A program made the position numbers and the translations under genes. Below are positions 1 through 8,249 of a stretch of DNA of 31,103 nucleotides, piece by piece. A model generated the notes under the pieces. That model did no database searches. It was not told the origin of the DNA and saw only the letters and a list, made by a program, of their open reading frames with translations. This DNA is from a virus, in the IMG/VR virus record IMGVR_UViG_3300040801_000888, positions 1 through 31,103 of that record. The stretch is one strand, 5' to 3'. How positions within the stretch are numbered: the stretch's first letter is position 1; each line of letters begins with the position of its first letter.

Positions 1-117
1 TCCATCTGGACGGTGTCGGCGCTTTGCGTACGCGCGCGCTTTTCTTAAGTTGTGGGGGGGCGCATTCGGAGCGGGTTTTTGGGGAACGGAGGGGGGTGAA
101 AAGAATTTTAGGGGTTA
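1..117. repeat. left terminal inverted repeat (117 bp, perfect)
   Basis: Bases 1-117 are the exact reverse complement of 30987-31103; identity stops at base 118. By my count about 67 of 117 bases are G or C, far richer than the AT-rich interior. The plus strand has G runs at 54-60, 73-75, 81-84, 91-96 and 111-114, a perfectly alternating purine-pyrimidine stretch at 25-39, and a small inverted repeat at the tip (TCCA/TGGA, 1-10). The last three bases, 115-117, are the TAA stop of the neighbouring spanin-like gene. It could be a true linear end, one copy of an inverted repeat inside a larger genome, or an assembly product. Confidence 0.97.
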
Positions 118-624
118 GAGACGTGATTTCAACTTCTTTAAAAAGTTAGACAATCCATTACCTACACTACCAGTCCGTAATTTAAACCCAAGCCATAATA
201 AAGTCAACGCATTAATCCCAAGAGACCACCAGGCCCATCTAGGTATAACCGTCACTGTTTCTACAACAAGCTTATCTTTATGGTCTAAATCAAAGGTAGA
301 CCGGAATTCTCGAATAGCAACCTGCTTAATAGAATCAATATTAATCGAGGCTTCTAACTTATTGTCTTTTATCTCTATTTTTAACGCGGCTAAATCGGAG
401 TCAGATGATATGTTGACGTCTGAGGGTAATCCGGTAACGGAGTCACAGAGCTCTTCTATAACAACCTTAGTTTGTAATGGCAAAGTTACAGTCTTAGAAG
501 TATCAATATATATAGTGTCGCGTTTAACTACCGTAGAAGATTCGCTGCTCTTAATAGACTTACAACCCACCACCCAACTTCCGATAAAAAGAAGTGCCGC
601 AAAAAACCAGTATGACCTATTCAT
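115..624 (-). CDS. u-spanin-like lipoprotein (lysis)
   Basis: A 169-aa protein with the architecture of a unimolecular spanin, which fuses inner and outer membranes in the last step of lysis of Gram-negative hosts. Residues 1-21 form a lipoprotein signal (basic N-terminus, hydrophobic core, lipobox VVGC with the lipidated Cys21). A long periplasmic stretch follows, and residues about 129-148 form a Trp-rich transmembrane helix with a basic cytoplasmic tail. An upstream ATG at 648 would add eight residues, but the ATG at 624 overlaps the endolysin stop (ATGA) and gives a proper lipoprotein signal, so I prefer it. It directly follows the endolysin, the usual spanin position. The stop codon lies inside the left terminal repeat. 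Spanin is inferred from architecture, not from sequence similarity. Confidence 0.72.
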   Translation of the reverse strand: MNRSYWFFAALLFIGSWVVGCKSIKSSESSTVVKRDTIYIDTSKTVTLPLQTKVVIEELCDSVTGLPSDVNISSDSDLAALKIEIKDNKLEASINIDSIKQVAIREFRSTFDLDHKDKLVVETVTVIPRWAWWSLGINALTLLWLGFKLRTGSVGNGLSNFLKKLKSRL

Positions 625-1049
625 GTTAATTCGTACATTACCTCCCAATTCTCATCAAACAATATTCTTTTAGTTCCCTTGTAATCAAGGTGAATAAAGT
701 TCTTAGAATCGTAAAGAGCTATTCTTTTGTATTGTGTTTCTGTGTTTAAGTGAGCAATTAAATCCCACTTATGTTCTTGAAAATTTTCACATGTAATATC
801 AACAGCTCCGAAACCTTCAAAAGTGTGTTGAGAATCACCTGACCGTTTTTTCTTTATTTCATACCACTTAGGTCTGTACCCAGAACGTTTAGAAATAACC
901 AGTTTCAAACCGGAGACTTGGCATACCCTAGCTAACGGGATAAGATGATGCATCAAAATTTTATCCGCTACATCCTGAGGTATTGGGCCTCCGGTTATAT
1001 TGAAATCGCTTATGTTGAAATGCTCAACTATTTTATTTGTTGCTATCAT
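621..1049 (-). CDS. endolysin, M15-family peptidase
   Basis: A 142-aa single-domain zinc peptidase of the M15 (D-Ala-D-Ala carboxypeptidase/VanY-like) type, expected to cut peptidoglycan peptide cross-links at lysis. The family pattern is clear: SGYRP at 56-60, then SQHTFEGFGAVDI with zinc ligands His75 and Asp84, and the third ligand His120 in FIHLDYKG. The length fits a bare catalytic domain without a cell-wall-binding module. There is no signal peptide or membrane segment, so export should depend on a holin; candidates lie just upstream. The stop codon overlaps the start of the spanin-like gene. Confidence 0.88.
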   Translation of the reverse strand: MIATNKIVEHFNISDFNITGGPIPQDVADKILMHHLIPLARVCQVSGLKLVISKRSGYRPKWYEIKKKRSGDSQHTFEGFGAVDITCENFQEHKWDLIAHLNTETQYKRIALYDSKNFIHLDYKGTKRILFDENWEVMYELT

Positions 1050-1058
1050 AGTTTTTGT

Positions 1059-1766
1059 TTAATTAGGTTTATCAATATGTCTTAAAAGCTCGTCATCTTT
1101 TAAGTTCGGTACTTTTAGTATTTGCTCTATTTCCCCTAACATACGACCAGTAAAAACAAGTTCTACTCTTCTTTTCTCCATTTTAGTTAAAGGTTTTTCA
1201 TCGCTAGTTGAGAAAGATGAAAAAACTAATAAGTCGTTAAATTCATCAATCGGCAATCTTTTTATAAATCCCCATCCAATTTGCTTAATGCCCTCGAGTT
1301 TTATGTATTCACCCATTTGACCAACATTAAAATCTGGATGTGATCTCCAAATAAAAATATGGTCCTCCATTTTATGTAACATGTTTACATAACTTTCATC
1401 TATTGGAAAACGAGCATAGGGACTAATGTTACCAATACTTAAGTCTGTTTTTGATTGATCAAATATAGCAGTCATATAATTAAAATCTATTTTACCATTC
1501 ATAACAAACATGATTGTAAATCTGTCTATTCTTGAATCTTTAAAGATTGTTCTTATATATTTTTCTAAAGCGCTAAACCTTTGAAAATCGAACATTTCTT
1601 TTATAGTCTTTATTTTAGACTGATATATATTGTCTTTTAATTTGTAGTTTTCTTCGCTTTTCTTGTTTAATTTTGTTTTTAATCCTTTGTTAACATAAGT
1701 AACTAATCCAGTTGCTAAAGCCAATACGGCAGCAATAAACGTTGAGTAGTCATCCAGCATTTTCAT
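1059..1766 (-). CDS. membrane-anchored protein with GAF-like domain, in the lysis cassette
   Basis: A 235-aa protein with one N-terminal transmembrane helix (about residues 8-26), a charged Lys/Glu-rich helix that may form a coiled coil (28-60), and a globular alpha/beta domain (about 65-220) whose strand pattern and long C-terminal helix resemble a GAF/PAS-type sensor fold. The fold call rests on overall look only; I see no diagnostic ligand residues. The start overlaps the upstream membrane-protein stop (ATGA), and the endolysin starts 9 bases after its stop, so it is co-translated with lysis genes. It may regulate or time lysis. It could also be an unrelated host-interaction protein. Confidence 0.6.
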   Translation of the reverse strand: MKMLDDYSTFIAAVLALATGLVTYVNKGLKTKLNKKSEENYKLKDNIYQSKIKTIKEMFDFQRFSALEKYIRTIFKDSRIDRFTIMFVMNGKIDFNYMTAIFDQSKTDLSIGNISPYARFPIDESYVNMLHKMEDHIFIWRSHPDFNVGQMGEYIKLEGIKQIGWGFIKRLPIDEFNDLLVFSSFSTSDEKPLTKMEKRRVELVFTGRMLGEIEQILKVPNLKDDELLRHIDKPN

Positions 1767-2131
1767 TTCGAGTCTTGCACTCTCTTTTTAACTAATTTAT
1801 TATTTGCTCCGCTAGCTAAGAATATGCCAAGCCAATAGTAGCCCTTTGGTGTTTCAGTCACCTCGATACCCATTTCGCTTATTAAAGCAGCCGCCTCTGG
1901 TACTATATGCAATGTCAGAACTAGGGCTAAATTCAACATTATACATATAATCCAAAACTTGTGGTTATCTATAAAAAATTTCCTGCTATTAAATTGGAAA
2001 CCAGGAAAGTTTTTCCATACTTTTACAATCGTGTAGGTAAATCCGGCTAATAAGCCAATTCCCCAGGCTTGTAACACTTCTATAATTAAATCCATAAACT
2101 TTAATTTAACCGAGGCCAAGATCAACACCAT
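1763..2131 (-). CDS. small multi-pass membrane protein, holin candidate
   Basis: A 122-aa hydrophobic protein with probable membrane helices around residues 15-38, 58-76 and a weaker one near 97-110, and a basic C-terminal tail. Its size, number of helices and place between a two-helix holin-like protein and the endolysin fit a holin or antiholin, but I recognise no family signature. An alternative start at Met13 (base 2095) has a more A-rich upstream context and may be the real one; the 51-base gap in front would then grow to 87. The stop overlaps the next start (ATGA). Confidence 0.6.
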   Translation of the reverse strand: MVLILASVKLKFMDLIIEVLQAWGIGLLAGFTYTIVKVWKNFPGFQFNSRKFFIDNHKFWIICIMLNLALVLTLHIVPEAAALISEMGIEVTETPKGYYWLGIFLASGANNKLVKKRVQDSK

Positions 2132-2182
2132 AATTAATCCAAAACCATAAAGACAAACACTCGACCCCGGTGTTAATAACTA

Positions 2183-2395
2183 TTACTCAGCAACAGGTGG
2201 ATCATCACTTCCTTTAGTGAAAATCCCCCAAAGCGCGCCAACGGCTAGTATAGCACCTCCTATATTTTCGAGAAGGTTTGTAACCGCTTCGTTTGCTGTA
2301 ATCGAATCTTCAGGCGTCAACCATCCAAGTGTTACGGCAATAGCTGCAATTGCTGATACTACTCCTAATACTGTGCGTTTTAAATTTTCGCTCAT
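2183..2395 (-). CDS. small holin-like protein, two membrane helices
   Basis: A 70-aa protein with two hydrophobic helices (about residues 8-25 and 43-61) joined by an acidic loop, with a short charged tail. This matches the general build of small phage holins with two membrane segments, especially those found between tail-fibre genes and endolysins. It is the first gene of the lysis cassette, 29 bases after the giant adhesin gene. Holin function is inferred from architecture and position. Confidence 0.65.
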   Translation of the reverse strand: MSENLKRTVLGVVSAIAAIAVTLGWLTPEDSITANEAVTNLLENIGGAILAVGALWGIFTKGSDDPPVAE

Positions 2396-2424
2396 AATAA
2401 GGGTTTTAAAGGTTAATAATTATT

Positions 2425-5400
2425 TTAAGACGTTATCCATTGTGTGCCATCCCAATACTTAAATGTAGCTGAAGCCCATTGTGTACCTGTCCACTTAAAT
2501 ATAGACACATACACCCACTGGCTGCCATTCCAAGCTTGAACCAGTGTCTGTTCTCCAGCTATCCGTAAAGAACCGGCAGCAGTAATTGCCATGGCAACAT
2601 CCCCAACCAATGGCACTTTTGAACTTAACGCTCCTTGAATAGTGAGGTCCATATTAACGTCACCACCCAACTTTCGAATTATCTTGGTTTCAGCTGAACC
2701 GGCTTGTAAATCTAAAATAGCGTTACCAGTTAGATAAACAGTGTTTCCAGTTCCTAAATCACCATTAGTAGATAATTCTAATATAGCATTACCTATTAAA
2801 CTTAACTTTTGATTTAAACTTCCAGATGCATCCAGTATTAAAGCTGTATCTCCATCAAGAGAATACTTAGTCTTTAATTCAGGCTGATTAGAAATTAAAC
2901 TTAAGTCAACATTTCCTTGCAGTTGTACATTAGCAGATTGTAATGTTAAATCTCCGCTTGTATCTATTGTCAAGAACGTGTCACCAGTAATAGATACTAA
3001 TCTAAGTAAATCACCTGCGGATATTAATGATAAATCAACATCTCCAGATAAGCTTCTTCTTAATGATGCTTGAGCCCCAGCTGTTATGTTTATATCGGTA
3101 TCTCCAGTTAAAGAAACCTTAGCTACAATGTCTCCAGCTGAGTCTACACTTAATGCTGTTGCTCCTTGTAATTGCTTTTTTAAACTCGCGTTAGCGTCTA
3201 CAGCCATTAATAAATTAACATTACCAGATAATGCTAAAACTTGATAAGCCGTTAAATCTCCTGTTGATATTATACTTAATGGTGTGTCACCTGTTAATTG
3301 TAAAACTTGAGCTCCTGGTTCTGTAGCTATATAAAGATCGACTGCATTGTAGAAATCGGTATGGCTTATTAATCCTCCAATCGCTACAAAACCTATTGTA
3401 GCATCGCTATAACCTGAGCCTCGTCTTAGTATTTGAAATGTACCACTTGTCCTTGTAAATCCTGTGGCTATTGTCGTATCTTCTGCTACAAAAACCCCAT
3501 CTTTCCATACTTCTGCATTTGAGGAATCGGTATCAGCAGATATAACACCGCTTGTTGTTACGCTGTAAGGTAATGTATTACTTTCAATAAGCTGATTGTT
3601 TCCTGAGCCTGTAGTTAATAAAAGAATAGGAACGCCAGCACTACAACCGAAAGCATTTCCACCGCTTGCACCAACGTTAACCGCTTCCATAGAAGCAAAG
3701 GCGTTTTGCGTTCCATAATTAATAGTATTTAATTGGTTAATATTTGTATCGATGTAAGCACTGGTTCCATTCCCTTGCACACCGTTTGTGTTAAAGGTGG
3801 GAAAGTTAAATTCTGTGGCTTTGGTTCCGCTTGGGTCTTTCCAATTAATCAGTTTAAAATCTGAGCTTCCCGAGTGCTTAAACCAATAGAAACAATCCAA
3901 ATCGTACCATACCCCTGTGGATTTCATATCCGCAAGGATGGCGTTTTGGTTCTCCTGCTCCTCAAATGTTGGCAGGGTATATCCCAAAGAACGAGCCTCA
4001 TCCAATATCGCTTGGTACTCTACCTCAAAATAAGGGTAACGCAGGGAATCTATAATGTCCTGCTCGCTCCCTACTAAGGAAGAAGAAATAATGCTGAATC
4101 TGATTTTACCATCGCCCCTAAATGGCCCAGCACCTAAAAAATAAATTGTTTCGTTTTGTAATGCTCCTGAGTTGTGGCTTACAGTCGAATTGTTACCTTC
4201 TATGCCATGTATTTGCTGTGTAGCGTTCTCCCTTGATGCTCCGTACAACCCAGCGGTATCAATCGTAAATAATGGGCCTAAAGAACCATCCGAATTAATT
4301 TTCGGACGCATTAAAATTGTATCTACAGAAATATTATAATCGCCTCCAGATGAACCACCGTAAATCTCATGCCTGTTTGCTGTTTGCGAAAGGTTGATAA
4401 TATCAACGTAAATCCCTGCATCGTTTTGCAGGTAATTGGTTCCGTCTGTGCTTAGGTTAAAGTTGCTATTAATACCAGCCCCGTTTGTGTCTACCGCCGA
4501 ACCAGTTACCCCTTCTTCATCCCAAGTCAAAGGGTCTGTTCCTAGACCTGCAATAGCTCCTTTTGCTCCTGCCGGGTTAATCCAGTTTATGAATTTAAAA
4601 TCTTGCCCTGGGCTATCACCCTGATAAACAAAAAGGTGGTCGATTGAACTCCACAATCCTTTTTCTTTTAGGTTGCGAACCATCTCGTTGTGTCGGGCTT
4701 GCCATGTTGCTGATGGCAAAGTGTAGCCCTGCGTAGTGGCTTCTGTTAGTATGGCTTGGTACTCTGGCTCGAATCCATTTTCGGCTGACATAACAGCCGT
4801 GTACATATCGGCTTGGGAGTAATTCCCTCCAATAGCAAAGAATCCTATTATACCATTGAAATCATAAATTGACCCGTTACCTATATGCCATTCGCTATAA
4901 TCGTCTACGTTGTTTGTTGTGCTTAATCCTGTGCTGGATGGCGAGCCTAAAGTTGCCCCGTCTTTATAGGCTTGTACTTGAGAACCGTCAAAACCACCTC
5001 CTAATATTTTACTTGTGTTTTCAGAAAAATCTACAAAAGTATCTACATCCCAATATCTTAAAGAGGTTATTCCCGATGATGCTGTACAGAGAAAAGTTGT
5101 TATGCTGGTTGAAACTCCAAATAAAACATCGCCTCCAGCTGCTCCAACTACAGGGTTATCTGTTCCCCTGTTTCCTGTCAAATCCCAAACGGTAAACCCA
5201 GAGCCTGTGCTTAGGTGGTTTACAAGTGCTGTTTGGTGTGGAATTACATGGGTGTTGTTTGTATTACCGTAGCCCTCCCAGCCCTCTGCTGTGGTTATTG
5301 GTCTACTTAAATAAGTACCGTTATAGGTCGCTTTGGTCGCTGTAGGTGTTGTCCAATCAATACTTTTGAAATCGTCATCGCCAGAATCCCTAAACCAGTA

Positions 5401-6756
5401 AAACCTATCAAGCGTTGTCCATATCCCTGCTTCCTTTAGGTACTTAACAATATTGTTTTGCTTAATCTGGTCGGCAAGTGTCGGTAAGGTGTAGCCCTGT
5501 TGGATGGCTTCGGAAATAACAGCGCTATACTCGCTTTCAAATCCATTATTGGTTACTCCCCTTCCTAAGCTATCTTGGTAGGTTTCAATTACGGTGTAAT
5601 CATCGGCAACCTCTTGGTCAGTCAGCCCATCTCCAATAGTAGCCATTCCAAGCGTTCTATCTGAATATCCAGATGGCGTTCCTGCGAAATTGTTTGATAA
5701 AACAGTTATATTGGAAGATGATATTTCATTTGTACTGCTTGTGTCTGTTGTGTCTACAGTGCCAATTTCTGCTCCGTTATGGTAAAGCCTTGTGTCTGTG
5801 TGGCTAATTCTGCTTGAAATCAGATACCCTGTTTGGTTTCCGCCATGAGCAACAGTAGTGCCTGCTCCTTGCAGTAGGTTTTCGTGTGAAAAATTCCAAG
5901 ATAATTGAAATGCTAAATTAAGCCTAAGTTGTGAAGCATTAAACTCTCCAGCACCTATTTCATATCTGCCATTAGTTGTTGTGCTTGCTATACAATATGC
6001 CGAGATATGATTTGTGCCATGCGTTAAATCGGTTGATGGCAATAAATTAGTATCTCCGTACCCTGTAGTTCCATCGCTTGTAGCCCCATTTGAATTGTGG
6101 GTTATTGTTCCACTCCAAGTAATAGTAAACTGCGTTGGGTCTTTTAAATTGTATTTGTGAGCATCAGCCGTACCGCCAATAAAAGGATAAATAGCTTTAT
6201 ACTTGCCCCAGGTTCCGTTGGCTTTTAATCCTTTTACAAGGTTATCAATAGCATCCCTTTGTATAATGCTTAACCTATCTCCACCATTTTGGACGGCATC
6301 AATAAACGCTATTGCTTCCGCATCGTAGTTTTTTATTTCTTCCTTTAGGCTGACATTATCTATCTCAAATTCATCCCCAGAAGTGCTACCGCCAAAAATT
6401 AAATCATTTCCAGAAGCATTATCGCCTGGATAATAACCACCAAACCTTACCGTATATGTTTCAAATGTTCCTGTAACTGCTTGGTCAAATTCCAGATAAA
6501 AGCGTTGAGCAACTTGTAGGTTTCCCGTACCCACTGTTTGCCTGGCATCAAATGTTAATACAAATTCCTTTGTATTCCATTCAGCCTGTGGTAAAATATT
6601 AGATTGCTCTAATACCCAGTTTGGAAAATCTGAACCAACAGACCCGTTCGCAACAATAGTAGCAATTCCTCCAGATATGGTGCTGCCATTTAATAGCGAC
6701 CATCCAGCTCCACTATCAAACGCGCCGTTAGTAATTAATTCTGGGCCTAGTGCCAT
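2425..6756 (-). CDS. 1443-aa modular tail adhesin / fibre protein
   Basis: The largest gene of the window, probably a receptor-binding fibre. Residues about 5-138 look like a carbohydrate-binding beta-sandwich (N-terminal LITNGAFDSG, C-terminal EFEIDNVSL, as in CBM4/9-like modules). Four tandem modules of about 250 residues follow, starting near 143, 404, 661 and 907. Each begins with a helical header (YxAIxxEAxxxGYTLP in modules 2-4, then LKxxGxW) followed by a concanavalin/LamG-like beta-sandwich. Residues about 1151-1398 hold twelve imperfect repeats of about 20 residues with the core GDxxLxI. The last 45 residues hold three W(N/T/D)G(S/T)QW motifs. Flavobacterial phage fibres of this kind are known; the sugar target is not predictable. 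It lies directly before the lysis cassette. Confidence 0.8.
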   Translation of the reverse strand: MALGPELITNGAFDSGAGWSLLNGSTISGGIATIVANGSVGSDFPNWVLEQSNILPQAEWNTKEFVLTFDARQTVGTGNLQVAQRFYLEFDQAVTGTFETYTVRFGGYYPGDNASGNDLIFGGSTSGDEFEIDNVSLKEEIKNYDAEAIAFIDAVQNGGDRLSIIQRDAIDNLVKGLKANGTWGKYKAIYPFIGGTADAHKYNLKDPTQFTITWSGTITHNSNGATSDGTTGYGDTNLLPSTDLTHGTNHISAYCIASTTTNGRYEIGAGEFNASQLRLNLAFQLSWNFSHENLLQGAGTTVAHGGNQTGYLISSRISHTDTRLYHNGAEIGTVDTTDTSSTNEISSSNITVLSNNFAGTPSGYSDRTLGMATIGDGLTDQEVADDYTVIETYQDSLGRGVTNNGFESEYSAVISEAIQQGYTLPTLADQIKQNNIVKYLKEAGIWTTLDRFYWFRDSGDDDFKSIDWTTPTATKATYNGTYLSRPITTAEGWEGYGNTNNTHVIPHQTALVNHLSTGSGFTVWDLTGNRGTDNPVVGAAGGDVLFGVSTSITTFLCTASSGITSLRYWDVDTFVDFSENTSKILGGGFDGSQVQAYKDGATLGSPSSTGLSTTNNVDDYSEWHIGNGSIYDFNGIIGFFAIGGNYSQADMYTAVMSAENGFEPEYQAILTEATTQGYTLPSATWQARHNEMVRNLKEKGLWSSIDHLFVYQGDSPGQDFKFINWINPAGAKGAIAGLGTDPLTWDEEGVTGSAVDTNGAGINSNFNLSTDGTNYLQNDAGIYVDIINLSQTANRHEIYGGSSGGDYNISVDTILMRPKINSDGSLGPLFTIDTAGLYGASRENATQQIHGIEGNNSTVSHNSGALQNETIYFLGAGPFRGDGKIRFSIISSSLVGSEQDIIDSLRYPYFEVEYQAILDEARSLGYTLPTFEEQENQNAILADMKSTGVWYDLDCFYWFKHSGSSDFKLINWKDPSGTKATEFNFPTFNTNGVQGNGTSAYIDTNINQLNTINYGTQNAFASMEAVNVGASGGNAFGCSAGVPILLLTTGSGNNQLIESNTLPYSVTTSGVISADTDSSNAEVWKDGVFVAEDTTIATGFTRTSGTFQILRRGSGYSDATIGFVAIGGLISHTDFYNAVDLYIATEPGAQVLQLTGDTPLSIISTGDLTAYQVLALSGNVNLLMAVDANASLKKQLQGATALSVDSAGDIVAKVSLTGDTDINITAGAQASLRRSLSGDVDLSLISAGDLLRLVSITGDTFLTIDTSGDLTLQSANVQLQGNVDLSLISNQPELKTKYSLDGDTALILDASGSLNQKLSLIGNAILELSTNGDLGTGNTVYLTGNAILDLQAGSAETKIIRKLGGDVNMDLTIQGALSSKVPLVGDVAMAITAAGSLRIAGEQTLVQAWNGSQWVYVSIFKWTGTQWASATFKYWDGTQWITS

Positions 6757-6767
6757 TTAAAAGTGTT

Positions 6768-7175
6768 TTAAGGTATTGAATTGTAATCAGCTACTTCTTG
6801 CGCGTCGCAATTAGCAACTGCTTCAAAAGCCTTTCTTATATTATTTTCGAAGAAGGTCAACACTTGTGCTTGTGTTGCGCCGTCAACCTGAGCCTTTGTA
6901 AAAGAAGTGTCTAAATTAATCACAGCAAACATAACTCTGACTAAACTTACCACTACATTACTATTGCCTGTTATTGCTTTAGAGCACAAATTTATCATTT
7001 TGTTCTTATAAGCCTCTGCGTCAGGATTAGTAGCTGGGTCTACAAGTTTGGTAGCCCTTAAAAAACTGGTCGCCTCTTGCACAGCGAGCTGCCTAATGAC
7101 AGCCCGTACATCTAAAACGCCACCCGCTATATTAGTGTTGGCGTAGTCTATTTGTTCAATTATTGTTAATGCCAT
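6768..7175 (-). CDS. putative small tail/fibre-region protein
   Basis: A 135-aa, mostly helical, Ala-rich protein with no signal peptide or membrane segment. I do not recognise a family. It lies 11 bases upstream of the giant adhesin and 1 base after the preceding fibre-like gene, so it is part of the same transcription unit. A role in fibre assembly or as a short attachment protein is only a guess from position. Confidence 0.6.
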   Translation of the reverse strand: MALTIIEQIDYANTNIAGGVLDVRAVIRQLAVQEATSFLRATKLVDPATNPDAEAYKNKMINLCSKAITGNSNVVVSLVRVMFAVINLDTSFTKAQVDGATQAQVLTFFENNIRKAFEAVANCDAQEVADYNSIP

Positions 7176-7176
7176 C

Positions 7177-7605
7177 TTAATTAGCTGTTGCTGTTAATGC
7201 GCCCGCAGCGAATTCAAGTGTTGTGCCAGCGTTTACTAGCCTACTTGTTCCAAGAGCACTGGTTAATAACACGTTACCGCTTGTACTTGCGTCCATAACT
7301 GCAAAATGAGTTATAGTTTCACTTCCAGCAGTAGCCTCCGCAAATGCAACTGTTGCTGCATTGCTAATAACATTGCCTGCTCTTGAGAATCCAACCCCTG
7401 AACGCGGCACCGCGACTCTTGCATATCCGGTAAAAGTAGCTTCATTAACTTGTGAGCCAGTTTCTCCTGGGTCAGCCGTAAATAATGCAATGTAAAAATT
7501 TCCTGGCGTAGCTGCTGCTGGCAACCCGCTAGCATCTCCAATGTTGGCAATCGCTTGATTCAAAAATAAATGGTCAAGGATTTCGCCTTCTAAATAATCA
7601 GTCAT
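7177..7605 (-). CDS. phage tail fibre protein (beta-rich, Gp80-like type)
   Basis: A 142-aa protein matching a widespread phage tail fibre/baseplate type: an N-terminal helix (YLEGEILDHLF, residues 4-14), then a strand with YIALFTADPGETG, then ITHFAVMDASTSGNVLLTSAL, and a C-terminal turn with aGttLEFaaGALT. These landmarks (LFT..P..tG, THFAVMDA, GNVLLT) recur in this family. It probably sits at the tail tip or on fibres. It belongs to the fibre operon. Confidence 0.72.
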   Translation of the reverse strand: MTDYLEGEILDHLFLNQAIANIGDASGLPAAATPGNFYIALFTADPGETGSQVNEATFTGYARVAVPRSGVGFSRAGNVISNAATVAFAEATAGSETITHFAVMDASTSGNVLLTSALGTSRLVNAGTTLEFAAGALTATAN

Positions 7606-7629
7606 AACCTTTAATTTTAATTTTTATTT

Positions 7630-7926
7630 TTAATTAGTATCTATCCAAATATCATTTTCCTCTGGACTATCCGGAGGATTAGGACCTACCGTAATATTGT
7701 CATTACCCTTAGGACCTATCAAAAGAACACCACCCCCCCAACTTCCGCTTGCCTTAGGGCCAAATAAAGTTGTAGTAGCTGTGTTAATCCAAAAATCACC
7801 ATCGTTGCCATCTCCTTCAACAGGGTCTCTTGCTCCTGATCTTATTGAAGTACCGTCGGCTCCTTTGCCTACAGGTATGACATTAACAGTGTATTGATTA
7901 TCTTCTGTAGTTATTGTTACATTCAT
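7630..7926 (-). CDS. small collagen-like/fibre tip protein
   Basis: A 98-aa protein built from motifs common in phage tail fibres: a GADGTS turn (22-27), G-rich linker, GDFWINTATTTLFGPKASG (about 43-61), GSWGGG, LIGPKGNDN, and a C-terminal PEENDIWIDT that partly repeats the GDFWINT unit. Such D(F/I)W(I)(N/D)T and FGPK motifs are frequent in collagen-like fibre or baseplate proteins. It overlaps the upstream gene by 4 bases (ATGA), which suggests coupled translation. Confidence 0.68.
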   Translation of the reverse strand: MNVTITTEDNQYTVNVIPVGKGADGTSIRSGARDPVEGDGNDGDFWINTATTTLFGPKASGSWGGGVLLIGPKGNDNITVGPNPPDSPEENDIWIDTN

Positions 7927-8249
7927 AATTCAAAACTTTTTAATCCTTCAATTATAGTCTCAATATTATTGTTATCATAAGTAGCAATAACCTTATATCT
8001 ATAAACCCCTGGTTGTAATCCAACTGTGGGTTTATTAGCCATCGTGTAAACATTAACCACTTTAGTTATACCATCTCCAACGGTATAAACTAATTCCGGA
8101 ACAACTCCGAAGTTGGGGTGGGAGAACTCTATTCTAAGGTCGGTTATTACGGCTTCGCCTATTTCAAAGGTAAAGTCATATTTACTTCCTACGAAAGTAT
8201 CTCCTATCTTTGTTACGCATTCGTAATTTACAAGTGTTTTGCAGCTCAT
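7923..8249 (-). CDS. small beta-rich tail/baseplate protein
   Basis: A 108-aa protein predicted to be almost all beta strand, with the run GVYRYKVIATY near its C-terminus, as in immunoglobulin-like or BppU-type baseplate domains. It has no export signal. It overlaps neighbours on both sides by 4 bases and sits between a membrane-anchored small protein and a collagen-like fibre protein. The precise family is not recognised; a virion baseplate or fibre role is inferred from composition and position. Confidence 0.6.
   Translation of the reverse strand: MSCKTLVNYECVTKIGDTFVGSKYDFTFEIGEAVITDLRIEFSHPNFGVVPELVYTVGDGITKVVNVYTMANKPTVGLQPGVYRYKVIATYDNNNIETIIEGLKSFEL

Noticed and set aside
1-117. Integron attC site, tRNA gene or CRISPR-like repeat in the terminal repeat
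   Set aside because: No attC core sites, no cloverleaf arms and only one copy per end; none of these models fits.
362-673. Plus-strand reading frames across the window (for example 362-673, 14328-14615, 24036-24263)
   Set aside because: All lie opposite clear minus-strand genes, lack recognisable domains and would break the uniform leftward packing; they look like shadows.
2425-6756. Diversity-generating retroelement acting on the giant adhesin
   Set aside because: No reverse transcriptase and no template repeat seen anywhere; the repeats in the adhesin are diverged protein modules, not near-identical variable/template pairs.
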